Assembly: GCA_963678675.1 (NCBI GenBank)
Contig: OY783200.1
Location: 22,148,190-22,212,189 of the forward strand
DNA: 64,000 nt
DNA from: Xiphydria camelus
Taxonomy: Eukaryota; Arthropoda; Insecta; Hymenoptera; Xiphydriidae
Direction: 5' to 3'
Below, one piece after another: positions 11,681-23,100 of this stretch. The position numbers and the translations under genes were made by a program. Numbering within the stretch: the stretch's first letter is position 1; every line of letters begins with the position of its first letter. The notes beneath the pieces were generated by a model. The model was given only the letters and a program-made list of their open reading frames with translations, did no database searches and was not told the origin of the DNA.

Positions 11681-13254
11681 TGCATTATGGGCGGGGCTAA
11701 TTCAATTTTAACGGTTTGTAGGCGGGGCTAACTGAATTATGGGCGGGGCTAATTCAATTTTAACGGTTTGTGGGCGGGGCTAATTCAATTTTAACGGTTT
11801 GTGGGCGGGGCTAATTGCATTGTGGGCGGGGCTAACTCAATTTTAACGGCTTGTGGGCGGGGCTAACTCAATTTTAACGGTTTGTGGGCGGGGCTAATTC
11901 AATTTTAACGGTATGTGGGCGGGGCTAATTGCATTGTGGGCGGGGCTAACTCAATTTTAACGGTTTGTGGGCGGGGCTAATTCAATTTCAACGGTTTGTG
12001 GGCGGGGCTAATTCAATTTTAACGGTTTGTGGGCGGGGCTAACTGAATTATGGGCGGGGCTAATTCAATTTTAACGGTTTGTGGGCGGGGCTAACTGAAT
12101 TATGGGCGGGGCTAACTGAATTGTGGGCGGGGCTAATTCAATTTTAACGGTTTGTGGGCGGGGCTAATTGCATTGTGGGCGGGGCTAACTCAATTTTAAC
12201 GGTTTGTGGGCGGGGCTAATTCAATTTTAACGGTTTGTGGGCGGGGCTAACTGAATTATGGGCGGGGCTAATTCAATTTTAACGGTTTGTGGGCGGGGCT
12301 AACTGTATTGTGGGCGGGGCTAACTGAATTGTGGGCGGGGCTAATTCAATTTTAACGGTTTGTGGGCGGGGCTAATTGCATTGTGGGCGGGGCTAATTCA
12401 ATTTTAACGGTTTGTGGGCGGGGCTAATTCAATTTTAACGGTTTGTGGGCGGGGCTAATTGCATTGTGGGCGGGGCTAACTGAATTGTGGGCGGGGCTAA
12501 CTGAATTGTGGGCGGGGCTAATTCAATTTTAACGGTTTGTGGGCGGGGCTAATTGCATTGTGGGCGGGGCTAACTCAATTTTAACGGTTTGTGGGCGGGG
12601 CTAATTCAATTTTAACGGTCTGTGGGCGGGGCTAAAATTGAATTAGCCCCGCCCATAATTCAGTTAGCCCCGCCCACAAACCGTTAAAATTGAATTAGCC
12701 CCGCCCACAAACCGTTAAAATTGAGTTAGCCCCGCCCACAATTCAATTAGCCCCGCCCACAAACCGTTAAAATTGAGTTAGCCCCGCCCACAATGCAATT
12801 AGCCCCGCCCACAAACCGTTAAAATTGAATTAGCCCCGCCCACAAACCGTTAAAATTGAGTTAGCCCCGCCCACAATGCAATTAGCCCCGCCCACAAACC
12901 GTTAAAATTGAATTAGCCCCGCCCACAAACCGTTAAAATTGAGTTAGCCCCGCCCATAATTCAGTTAGCCCCGCCCACAAACCGTTAAAATTGAATTAGC
13001 CCCGCCCACAAACCGTTAAAATTGAATTAGCCCCGCCCACAATTCAGTTAGCCCCGCCCACAATTCAGTTAGCCCCGCCCACAAACCGTTAAAATTGAGT
13101 TAGCCCCGCCCACAAGCCGTTAAAATTGAGTTAGCCCCGCCCACAATGCAATTAGCCCCGCCCACAAACCGTTAAAATTGAATTAGCCCCGCCCATAATT
13201 CAGTTAGCCCCGCCTACAAACCGTTAAAATTGAATTAGCCCCGCCCATAATGCA
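11681..13254. repeat. GC-box minisatellite at the palindrome centre
   Basis: Dozens of tandem units beginning TGGGCGGGGCTAA, in a long (31 bp, with TTTTAACGG) and a short (about 21-22 bp, AACTGAATT or TTGCATTG) version. Each holds a GGGCGGGGC box of the Sp1/KLF type. Units are in + orientation up to about 12635 and inverted from about 12643, so the palindrome axis lies near 12639. The left array (954 bp) is longer than the right one (about 610 bp), but the two outer edges are exact mirrors. Confidence 0.95.
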
Positions 13255-14130
13255 GAAGGTGTATCAGGGGTTTGTATTAGAGATGTGGAGCGTATATTAG
13301 GGATTCACGAGGAATATTAGGAATGCGAAGCGTATGCTAGGGGTTTAGAAGATATATAAGGGATATCGGAGTTGTGTTGGGGCTTTAGAAGATATATAAG
13401 GGATGTTAGAAGTATGCTGGGGCTTTAAAAGTAAGTACTAGCTATGAGGAGGATATACTGATAATTTAAAAGAAGTATTAGGGTTGAAGGGATTACGCTG
13501 CAGTTTTACAAAACGTATAAGGGATGCAGAAGGTGTATCAGGGGTTTGTATTAGAGATGTGGAGGGTATATTAGGGATTCAGGAGGAATATTAGGAATGC
13601 GAAGGGTATGCTAGGGGTTTAGAAGATATATAAGGGATATCGGAGTTGTGTTGAGGCTTTAGAAGGAGTGTGGAGAATGTGCTGGAAGTTTAGAAGATAT
13701 ATAAGGGATGTTAGAAGTATGCTGGGGCTTTAAAGTAAGTACTAGCTATGATTAGGATGTACTGGGAATTTAAAAGAAGTATTAGGGTTGAAGGGATTAC
13801 GCTGCAGTTTTACAAAACGTATAAGGGATGCAGAAGGTGTATCAGGGGTTTGTATTAGAGATGTGGAGTGTATATTAGGGATTCACGAGGAATATTAGGA
13901 ATGCGAAGCGTATGCTAGGGGTTTAGAAGATATATAAGGGATATCGGAGTTGTGTTGGGGCTTTAGAAGATATATAAGGGATGTTAGAAGTATGCTGGGG
14001 CTTTAAAAGTAAGTACTAGCTATGAGGAGGATATACTGATAATTTAAAAGAAGTATTAGGGTCGAAGGGATTATGTTGGAGTTTTAGAAAACGTATAAGG
14101 GATGCAGAAGGTATGTCAGGGGTTTGAACT
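13255..14130 (-). repeat. 274-bp tandem repeat, right arm (about three units)
   Basis: Reverse complement of the left-arm array. The anchor GTGTATCAGGGG recurs at 13259, 13533 and 13837, periods 274 and 304 bp. The same 304-bp variant unit is present, but two of the 274-bp units found in the left arm are missing, a difference of about 548 bp. Confidence 0.9.
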
Positions 14131-14449
14131 ATGAACTAGGGAAGACGAGAATGAGTTTAGATTCCCGATGAGAAGGGCGTATTTAAGCTTTCAATCAAGT
14201 ATTAGGAAGATGGAAGGTATATTGGTGCTTTAAAAGAAGTTGTCGGGGTATTGAAGATGCATTAGGGTTTAGAAGACATATAAGGAATATAGAAAGTGTG
14301 TAGGGGTTTTAGAAGAATTACTTAGGAATGAAGGAGATGAACTTGAACTTTGGGAAGGAAGTTGAAATTATTTAAAAATCATCGAGTCGATTCTGCAGTG
14401 GTATACAAGGCCTATAAGAAGAAAGTAAATTTCCTGAGGAGCATCCTTG

Positions 14450-14834
14450 GTGGCCAGTATATTAAAAATGGATAAAATTGTGCGATTCTTACAGATCGTT
14501 ACTGATCGACAGTCGAACGGAATCTGAGGGAATGGTCTAGATGGATCGTCCTTATATACCTATAGCCTGCGCAAGAATGCTGCGCGTCTGCGCACTTCAA
14601 ATTCTGTGGGTACTTTTGAAAAGGTATTTGATATTTTAATACAGAGAGAGAGTACTGCTACATGCGACGGGCTACTACAGAAGAATATAACTTATTCTTA
14701 ACGATCCTTACGAGACGAGAGTCGAAGCTGTACTGAAAGTAGAGCCGGGAAAGGTATTGTTATATAGCCTATAGGAGCCATGCAAAACAGGAAAGTGAAA
14801 GAGAGTGTATAATAAAGATGAAGATGTATGTGTA
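14450..14834 (-). promoter_or_regulatory. Promoter-like unique module, right arm
   Basis: Mirror image of 9551-9930, with CTTATATA (TATA box on the minus strand) at about 14551-14558 and AATCTGAGGG as the initiator-like site. It points to the palindrome centre, so the two modules are convergent. Same caveats as for the left copy. Confidence 0.35.
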
Positions 14835-17400
14835 TAATAGAATTCTATAATAAGAATCTAATAATAACTCTATAAAAGAATCTGATAATAGGATTCTATA
14901 CTTATAAGAATTTTATAATAGGATTCTATAATAAGAATCTTATTGTAGCACTCTATATATGAATCTAATAGGGTTCAACACTTATAAAAATTTTATAATA
15001 GAATTCTATAATAAGAATCTTATAGTAGGACTCTATATAAGAATCTAATAGGATTCAATACTAATAAAAATTGTATAATAGAACTCTATAATAAGAATCT
15101 GATAATAGGACTTTATTTAATAATTTAATAATAGGATTCTATACTTATAAGAATTTTATAATAGGATTCTATAATAAGAATCTTATTGTAGGACTCTATA
15201 TAAGAATCTGATAGGATTCAATACTTAGAAGAATCTTATTATAGGACTTTTATAATAGGATTTTATAATAGGAGTAGGACTCTATATAAGAATTTTATAA
15301 TAGGATTCTATAATACAGAACCTAATCTATTAGTAGGATTCTATATAATATAAGAATCTATTAGTAGGATTCTATATAATATAAAAATCTATTAGTAGGA
15401 TTCTATACAATATAAGAAACTATTAGTAGGATTCTATATAATATAAGAAACTATTAGTAGGATTCTATATAATATAAGAAACTATTAATAGGATTCTATA
15501 TAATATAAGAGAATCGGTATAGAAATCTAATAACGGGATTCTGTATAGGAATCTGATAATAGGAATCGGTATAGAAATCTAATACTGGGATTCTGTATAG
15601 GAATCTGATTATAGGAATCTGTATAGAAATCTAATAATGGGATTCTGTATAGAAATCTGATAATAGGATTCTGTGTAGGAATCTATATAGAAATCTAATA
15701 ATGGGATTCTGTATAGAAATCTGATAATAGGATTCTGTATAGGAATCTGATAATAGGAATCGGTATAGAAATCTAATAATGGGATTCTGTATATGAATCT
15801 GATAATAGGATTCTGTATAGGAATCTGATAATAGGAATCGGTATAGAAATCTAATAATGGGATTCTGTATATGAATCTGATAATAGGAATCGGTATAGAA
15901 ATCTAATAATGGGATTCTGTATAGGAATCTGATAATAGGAATCTGTATAGAAATCTGATAATGGGATTCTGTATAGAAATCTGATAATAGGATTCTGTAT
16001 AGGAACCTGATAATAGGAATCGGTATAGAAATCTAATAATGGGATTCTGTATAGGAATCTGATAATAGGAATCTGTATAGAAATCTAATAATAGGAATCC
16101 GTATAGGAATCTGATAATAGAAATCTAATAATGGGGGATTCTGTACAGGAATTTGATAATAGGAATCGGTATAGAAGTCTAATAATGGGATTCTGTATAG
16201 GAATCTGATAATAGGAATCTGTATAGAAATTTGATAATAGGAATCTGTATAGATATCTGATAATAGGAATCTGTATAGAAATCTAATAATGGGATTCTGT
16301 ATAGGAATCTGATAATAGGAATCTGTATGGAAATCTAATAATGGGATTCTGTATAGAAATTTGATAATAGAATTCTGTATAGGAATCTGATAATAGGAAT
16401 CGGTATAGAAATCTAATAATGGGATTCTGTATAGGAATCTGATAATAGGAATCTGTATAGAAATCTAGTAATGGGATTCTGTATAGAAATCTGATTATAG
16501 GAATCTCTGTATAGAAATCTAATGATGGGATTCTGTATAGAAATCTGATAATAGGATTCTGTATAAGAATATGATAATAGGAATCGGTATAGAAATCTAA
16601 TGATGGGATTCTGTATAGGAATCTGATAATAGGAATCGGTATAGAAATCTAATAATGGGATTCTGTATAGGAATCTGATAATAGGAATCTGTATAGAAAT
16701 CTAATAATAGGAATCCGTATAGGAATCTGATAATAGAAATCTAATAATGGGGGATTCTGTACAGGAATTTGATAATAGGAATCGGTATAGAAATCTAATA
16801 ATGGGATTCTGTCTAGGAATCTGATAATAGGAATCTGTATAGAAATTTGATAATAGGAATCTGTATAGATATCTGATAATAGGAATCTGTATAGAAATCT
16901 AATAATGGGATTCTGTATAGGAATCTGATAATAGGAATCTGTATAGAAATCTGATAATAGGATTCTGTATAGGAATCTGATAATAGGAACCTGATAATAG
17001 GAATCTGATAATAGCAATCTGTATAGAAATCTGATTATAGGAATCTGTATAGAAATCTGATTATAGGAATCTTATATAATAGGAATCTGTATAGGAATCT
17101 GATAATAGGATTGTGTATAGGAATCTGATAATAGGAATCTGTATAGAAATCTGATAATAGGAATCTGTATAGAAATCTGATAATAGGAATCTGATAATAG
17201 GATTCTGTATAGGAATCTTATAGTAGGAATCTGTATAGGAATCTGATAATAGGAATCTGATAATAGGAATCTGATAAAAGTCTAATAATAGGATTATATA
17301 ATATAAGAATCTAATAATATGATACTCTCTATATAATAGTTTTATAATAGGATTCTATATAAGAATCTTATATAGAATTTTAATAAGAATATATGAATAA
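14835..17400 (-). repeat. AT-rich satellite array, right arm
   Basis: Reverse complement of the left-arm satellite, with modules such as GGAATCTGATAATA and GGAATCTGTATAGA. At about 2.56 kb against 1.6 kb it is the most expanded block. Long open frames on the minus strand here are repeat translations (repeating YYQIP/RFLYR) and not genes. Confidence 0.9.
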
Positions 17401-19860
17401 ACTATATAGAATCTTAAGTGTAGAATGAATGCGCTAGGAATGATTTGATATAACGACAATGATAGGGAATAAATGTGCTATAGATAAATTGATGATAGCT
17501 CAAAATGGGTTCTACTGCATGAAACTAATATGCATGTAATGAGATTAATAGTTTGTGATGGGATGTGCTGTGAAGGAACTGAGAGTGATGTGTTATTTGA
17601 TTTGATTCTATCGAATTGAATTCATCTACATGGTTGGAAAATGAATGAATGTGCTATGGATCATGGATCAAGTGAAGGTGTTACAGTTTGATAGTCTATC
17701 GCATTAACAACACTAAGAATTATTAAACATAAGAATCATCTATTACAGATGGCTGATAAATATAGAATTTTCTTAGGGATTATAATAATACTTCGGGTAT
17801 TATTAAACCTGAGACTTTTCTATTAGGAATGAATTGGCCGATAGAATTTTCTTAGAGATTAATAATACTTCGGGTATTATTAAACCTGAGACTCTTCTAT
17901 TAGATATGATTGATGGATAGAATCTTCTTATGGATTAATAATTCTTGGAGTAATTATTGTGACAACTATTGTTACATTGCATTCATTTCAAAGGGAATAC
18001 TGTCAAGCGTATGTACAATAACAGATGAAATGGAGTGTTGATGATGCAATTTGATGTATTCTCTTTAACATTACTATTGTATAATGGGAATGACAATATA
18101 CAAACGTACCATGTAGATGAGTGTTTAATAAGTTCCATTAAATAGGTACTGCTATGAAAGTGATGGAAGTAACAATAGAAGAACTTGGAATGATGCTGAC
18201 TGATGAATTCTCTTAAACAGCACTGGGGCATGATTGTAACGAAAATAATGTCAGAAGAATGTGTTAGGGTTGAATGAGAAGTGATACTCTTTGATGAATG
18301 TAATGAAAATGGTGGTAGATAAAGGAATGTGCTATAAATGAATTGGAGATGATGCTATTCGTTGAGTTGTATGGATGTGCTGAGAGTGACAATGAGAATG
18401 ACAGATGAATTGGATGTTGTACTGTTGCAATACGAATGTAATGAGAGTGGCAATGAAGGAATGCATTATTATTTGGTGGTTTCTCACCCGTCAGTCCGAT
18501 TTGCGGAATACTGCTCGAAGTCGAACTCTCCAACTTGCAGAGTTGGACAGATTGGTTCCACGGCCTACAGGGGCGTTCCGGATAAAGTTAATTGAGTTAG
18601 TTAATGGTTTCCAGAATGTTATTCAATTTCAATGTTGCAAATGTAATGAAAATACGATAATAAAGGAATATATTGCTTATTAACTTAAGACAAAGTTGTT
18701 TAATGTATTCTTACCCGTCACTCTCCTAGTCGATCCTCTGCGAAAGAGCCTTTCGAAGCTGACCTCTCCTGGCCAGCAATCGCCCAAAACCATCAGCGTA
18801 TCATGTTTGGACTTTGTTTCTTTAATCCGTACCGAACTGCCGTACATCTGCGCATTTCACAATTCGAATTATAATCTAATTAAAATACTTTTCGGAGATG
18901 CAACCTAATTACCGCTATGCCGACGGAAGGCAGATATACAATAATTTACTTGCATATAGAAAAATGTGAAAATTTAATCAGTGGTATAAGTCGAGTGAAA
19001 AGTTAAACGAAACTCGTGCCACCATACATTAGCAGTGGCTTGAAGAAGATACGAGGTCAGTGAACCTGCATACCTTTGAAGACGATTGAGCGCGAGCAGT
19101 TAACATCCTGTCAAAGTCCCTGTGCTCGGATTATGTGTTAATACTACTTATCAGTGCGCGGGTTCGGTGACATTCTCGTACCGTGGATTATTGGAAAAGT
19201 GAAATAATCTCGTGTGTCATTCTAATTACGGTCGACAAATGGAATATAATAGTTAATTCTCCGGTCCTTGCATCGATATTTTCAATTTATTTTTCACTTT
19301 GGGAAGATATTTTTATTTGATTAAATATTTGAATGTACTGAAAACACCACCGAGACAACAAGAGCACTTCTAAAAATAATAAAATTAAACTTAAGGCGGA
19401 TGAAAGTACCTGATTATAACGCGTTCACTATTTGACAGTCGCGCACAAACTAATGGTGGCGAGTACGAAAGATACTTAAATCACTCCACTCTCTCTCTCG
19501 ACGGCCGAAACGAGACTGACGCGCATGAAACTACTTTGCTTATTCGGGTGACAGCACGAGAAGGTAACTACACTACACTCCGGATTGAAACGTGAGAGAT
19601 GGAGAATTAACTATTATATTCCATTTGTCGACCGTAATTAGAATGACACACGGGATTATTTCACTTCTCCAATAATCCACGGTCCGAGAATGTCGCTGAA
19701 CCCGCGCACTGATAGGTAGGTAGTTAACACATAATCCGAGATAGAACGCGCGAGCGTGGAGAACAAACCATTCCGCTCAGCGATCCCAACCAGACTGGCG
19801 GGCGCGCGCCACCCGTGGCCATCTTGCTGACAAGTGAAAAAGGCACTGGGGAGGGGGTTG

Positions 19861-20173
19861 ACGTTTCCACACGTTTCTACATATTTACGAATTCTGTAAA
19901 TCGGTCAATAATCTTCACATACTGCGCTGAAGGACGTAAAGAGTAAGGTAATTATTTTCTTTTGAATAATTAAAAGAAACTAGTTTTCTATGGTGAGAAA
20001 GACACCGTAATTACTCCAGTTTATTCTCAGGGCGCGTGTTCACTTTGGCACTAAACCGCCGGTTAACCTCTGAACCGGCTTATGACAGTTCTGTACTAAT
20101 TACGTCGGCATGTGAAGAGAGACTTCACAGAATCCCTTAATATTATATGTTTCTTTCACTTTCAGAAAGAGCC
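19861..20173 (+). promoter_or_regulatory. Gemin5 5' flank and UTR, directly abutting the palindrome
   Basis: Only 313 bp separate the palindrome end from the Gemin5 start codon. A clear splice acceptor TTTCTTTCACTTTCAG ends at 20165, eight bases before the ATG, so a non-coding first exon must lie upstream, here or within the palindrome end. CCGGTTAACC and AACCGG form a small inverted repeat near 20058-20080. No TATA box is evident. Confidence 0.5.
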
Positions 20174-23100
20174 ATGAACGAAGTGACATTACCACCGTCG
20201 CCAAATTGGTATTTAAGCCGTGTTTTGGCTTGTGCCAATGATGGTACGATCGCCTGGGGTGCTAGAAACGTCATAGTAATCGCGAGACCTGGCAGAGAGG
20301 ACAAAATCCTGAAATACTCCATCATCGCAAATGCTCACACAGACAGGGTGACCTCGCTGGCTTTTTCTCCCGAATTTGGAAAGGAGAAAAAGAATTTGCT
20401 TGTCTCGGGAGGAGACGAACATGTCGTCAGAATATGGAACTTGGATGACAATAGTGCCGTCATGGCTCACTCTTATTCGGACGTAATTAATTCAACTTCT
20501 CTGACAAACATTCGAGTCCATAATCGCTTTGACAATTTACCATTTGCTTTAGTTTTGACGTCTAAACCCATTTTGTCAGTCTGAATCGCTTAAGAGAGAG
20601 TGACTTATATCGTATCACCACCTAAATCACATCAGAACTGATATTTCATGATACCATCATTTGAATCGTTCAACAGTTAATTTTTTTATAAAAAAATTAG
20701 TACTCTGCTATTTCTCTTTCATGAAACATCAATGGTAGTATGATTTAGGTGGTGATATAATATAGCTATTACATTGTTTATATCTACGCAAAAATGGCCT
20801 TCCCCTCTCTTCAAGGTGAAGCAAAAAGTCATCGGAGTCGACTGGTCCAACAGTGACCCCAACCTGGTCTGTTGCGTCAGTTCGGAAGGTTCTCTCATCT
20901 CGTGGAATGTAGCTTACAACATCGCTCAATCGATTTCCTTGGGAAAATTAACTGCCACTTGTATTTCCTGCTGCCCCCACGATTCGAACCTTGTAGCAAT
21001 CGGGACAAAGAGTGGCCTGGTATTTATCGTAGACATGAAGGGCTCAGGAACGATCACGTATAAATTGCGAGGACACGACGTAGAAATAGCCAGTCTTTCT
21101 TGGTGCCCGGTTGATGTCAATGTATTGAGCGGTAATGGCGCTAAAGATCTGCTCCTGGCTTCGGGCGGGAAAGATAGGTGAATATGACGCGATAAGCTAA
21201 TCGTTGCGTCCCTAATTTCCCTCGTAAAATCCCTTTAAATACCGAACAGTTGTGATGCTTGAATTGTACAGGCCTCCCTGGATGATTTCGACATTTATTC
21301 TTCAATTACAGATCAATATTCATATGGAAGGCAGGCGGAGATGGTCGTTACCAAACCGAAATCACGCTTCCGAGCAATCCCGTCGACTCGAATCAGCACA
21401 GAAGTAAATTAGGCGTATCCGCGGGAGGGTGGACCGCGCTGTGTTGGGTCGCTCCGAAACTTTTGCTGGCCAGCTCTTCCTGGGGCGAGCTCATCTCGTG
21501 GGACTTGTCGTTCGCGTCGAAGAAGAAACACCCTTGCAAATTAATTCACGCTTGCCATTTGCGAGGCTTGTTTTGCATCGCCAGCGTTCCCTACGAGCAA
21601 CCTGCGGATCATGAAAACTGGAGATCCAAAAGCCAAAGCGAGTAAGCGACCTGCCCGATTCGCGTGTTCGAATTCAAACGTTATTGCACGCGATATACAT
21701 CGAAAGACGTTCTTCACAGCATAACAGTTTGGACTCTGGCGCAAGATCGGCAAGTGGTTTGCTGCAGGATAACTGAATCGGGACCCAAGGTGGAGTACAG
21801 TATACCGACGCAAGGAGGGTACGTGTACTGCGTGGCGGCGTGTCCTTTGGACACTTCCCGAATCGCTTATGGTGTCGGAGATGCGATGATACGATTGTGG
21901 AACTTGTGCGAACCGCACGAAAGTACCTTCGACATCACCACGCTCTGGCAGAAGATAAAGGGGAATGTGAGGGCGGTGAGTAACCGTATACTTTCGAAAA
22001 TTAAGGGGGCGGCTCGCGAGAAATATTCGAGTTGCAACCGAACGAACGCGACGTACTTTTACACCTCTATAAAGTAATCGCGTCTACAGATCTCCTGGCA
22101 TCCCGAGAAAGAAAACTGGCTGGCTTTCGGTACCGGCGAAGGTCGCGTTGGCGTGTTCGATACGAACGCGAACAAACCACCGATTCTGTACAGACAGTAT
22201 CATCGGCATAACGTTTATTCCATCGGGTGGGGCCCGTCGCCAAAAAGCACTGGCAAAGTCTTATTGTACTCCTGCGGTGACGGCGAGCTAGTCTATTATG
22301 ATCCGGAAAAGCCAACCCAAGGTATAACATTCATGGGGCGTAAGGTGTCGTTTTCCCTGCAAAAGATTCTCATCCTAAGTCTATCCAAACGAGTTAATAA
22401 AGATTCCGTTGCCACATCTCTATAACTATAAGTATAGTATATAGATAGTTATTATCTTTATATTCGAATACAAATCAACGCAAAACCTTAGTCGGGGTCC
22501 GAAATATAACGGCAAGCATATTTTTCGCGCAGACCCGAAACCCGTCATCAAGAAGGAATGTACGGAATTCGCTTGGAAGCCGGATTTTACGTGCATGGCA
22601 CTGGGCTTCGAGAACGGGTTAGTTTGAAACGCGCTAGAATTCGCGAGAGTCTCGAATTCGTAGGAACAATGGTATCGTCAACTTAATCTTGCAGGTCGAT
22701 ATCGTTCGTAACTAGTGACCTATCGGAATGCGGTCGCCCTATCCACTCGCTGAAAAAAGCAATTCAATGCCTCGCTTGGCATCCGGAGAGTACGGCAACG
22801 GATCTGAGCCTGTCTCCTTTGCGAAATTACTTGGCCGTTTCCATTAACGCGTCTACGATCACGATCTTCGATATGTCGGGCCTGATAAATAGCTTGGGGC
22901 AACCGAAAAATACCGACGGTTCGGAGGAATCCACTCCGAACGATGTAAATACCAAAACAGATGAACCGCCGCTTCATCGGGTAGTCGCGACGTTGAGCGG
23001 ACATACGGGAAAGATCTTGAGCTTAGCTTGGAGTCCGCATATCAGTGGATATTTAGTCTCCGGTAGTTACGACAACACTGCAAAGGTGCGTGTCTGATTA

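Larger units (their letters stand above)
5102..19860. mobile_element. Giant palindrome (~14.8 kb), foldback-like element built of satellite arrays
   Basis: The outer ends are exact mirrors: CAACCCCCTCCCCAG at 5102 and CTGGGGAGGGGGTTG ending at 19860. Outside these points the flanks are unrelated. From both ends inward the order is the same: a GC-moderate terminal block; an AT-rich unique block (6600-7900 and 17400-18720); an AT satellite; a promoter-like module; a 274-bp tandem repeat; and a central GC-box array that switches orientation near 12639. Matching landmarks sum to 24964 (ends), 25354 (7123/18231) and 24935 (11681/13254), so the arms are colinear apart from array-length changes. I see no transposase, polymerase or other credible coding sequence. 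Long inverted repeats made of internal tandem repeats are the hallmark of foldback elements, but no 7-9 bp target duplication is visible at the ends. It lies between the divergent Wsck and Gemin5 genes. Confidence 0.85.

Noticed and set aside
16649..17017. 122-codon minus-strand open frame
   Set aside because: A translation of the AT satellite with repeating YYQIP/RFLYR units and no other coding sign.
5102..19860. Palindrome as a simple assembly or sequencing artefact (inverted chimera)
   Set aside because: The arms differ in array copy numbers, a 383-bp duplication, small indels and substitutions, and both flanks are unique single-copy genes in sensible order. A chimeric read would give two identical arms. 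Long-read confirmation is still advisable.
5102..19860. Palindrome as a Maverick/Polinton or endogenous viral element
   Set aside because: Those carry polymerase, integrase, ATPase or capsid genes. No such coding sequence exists in either strand here.
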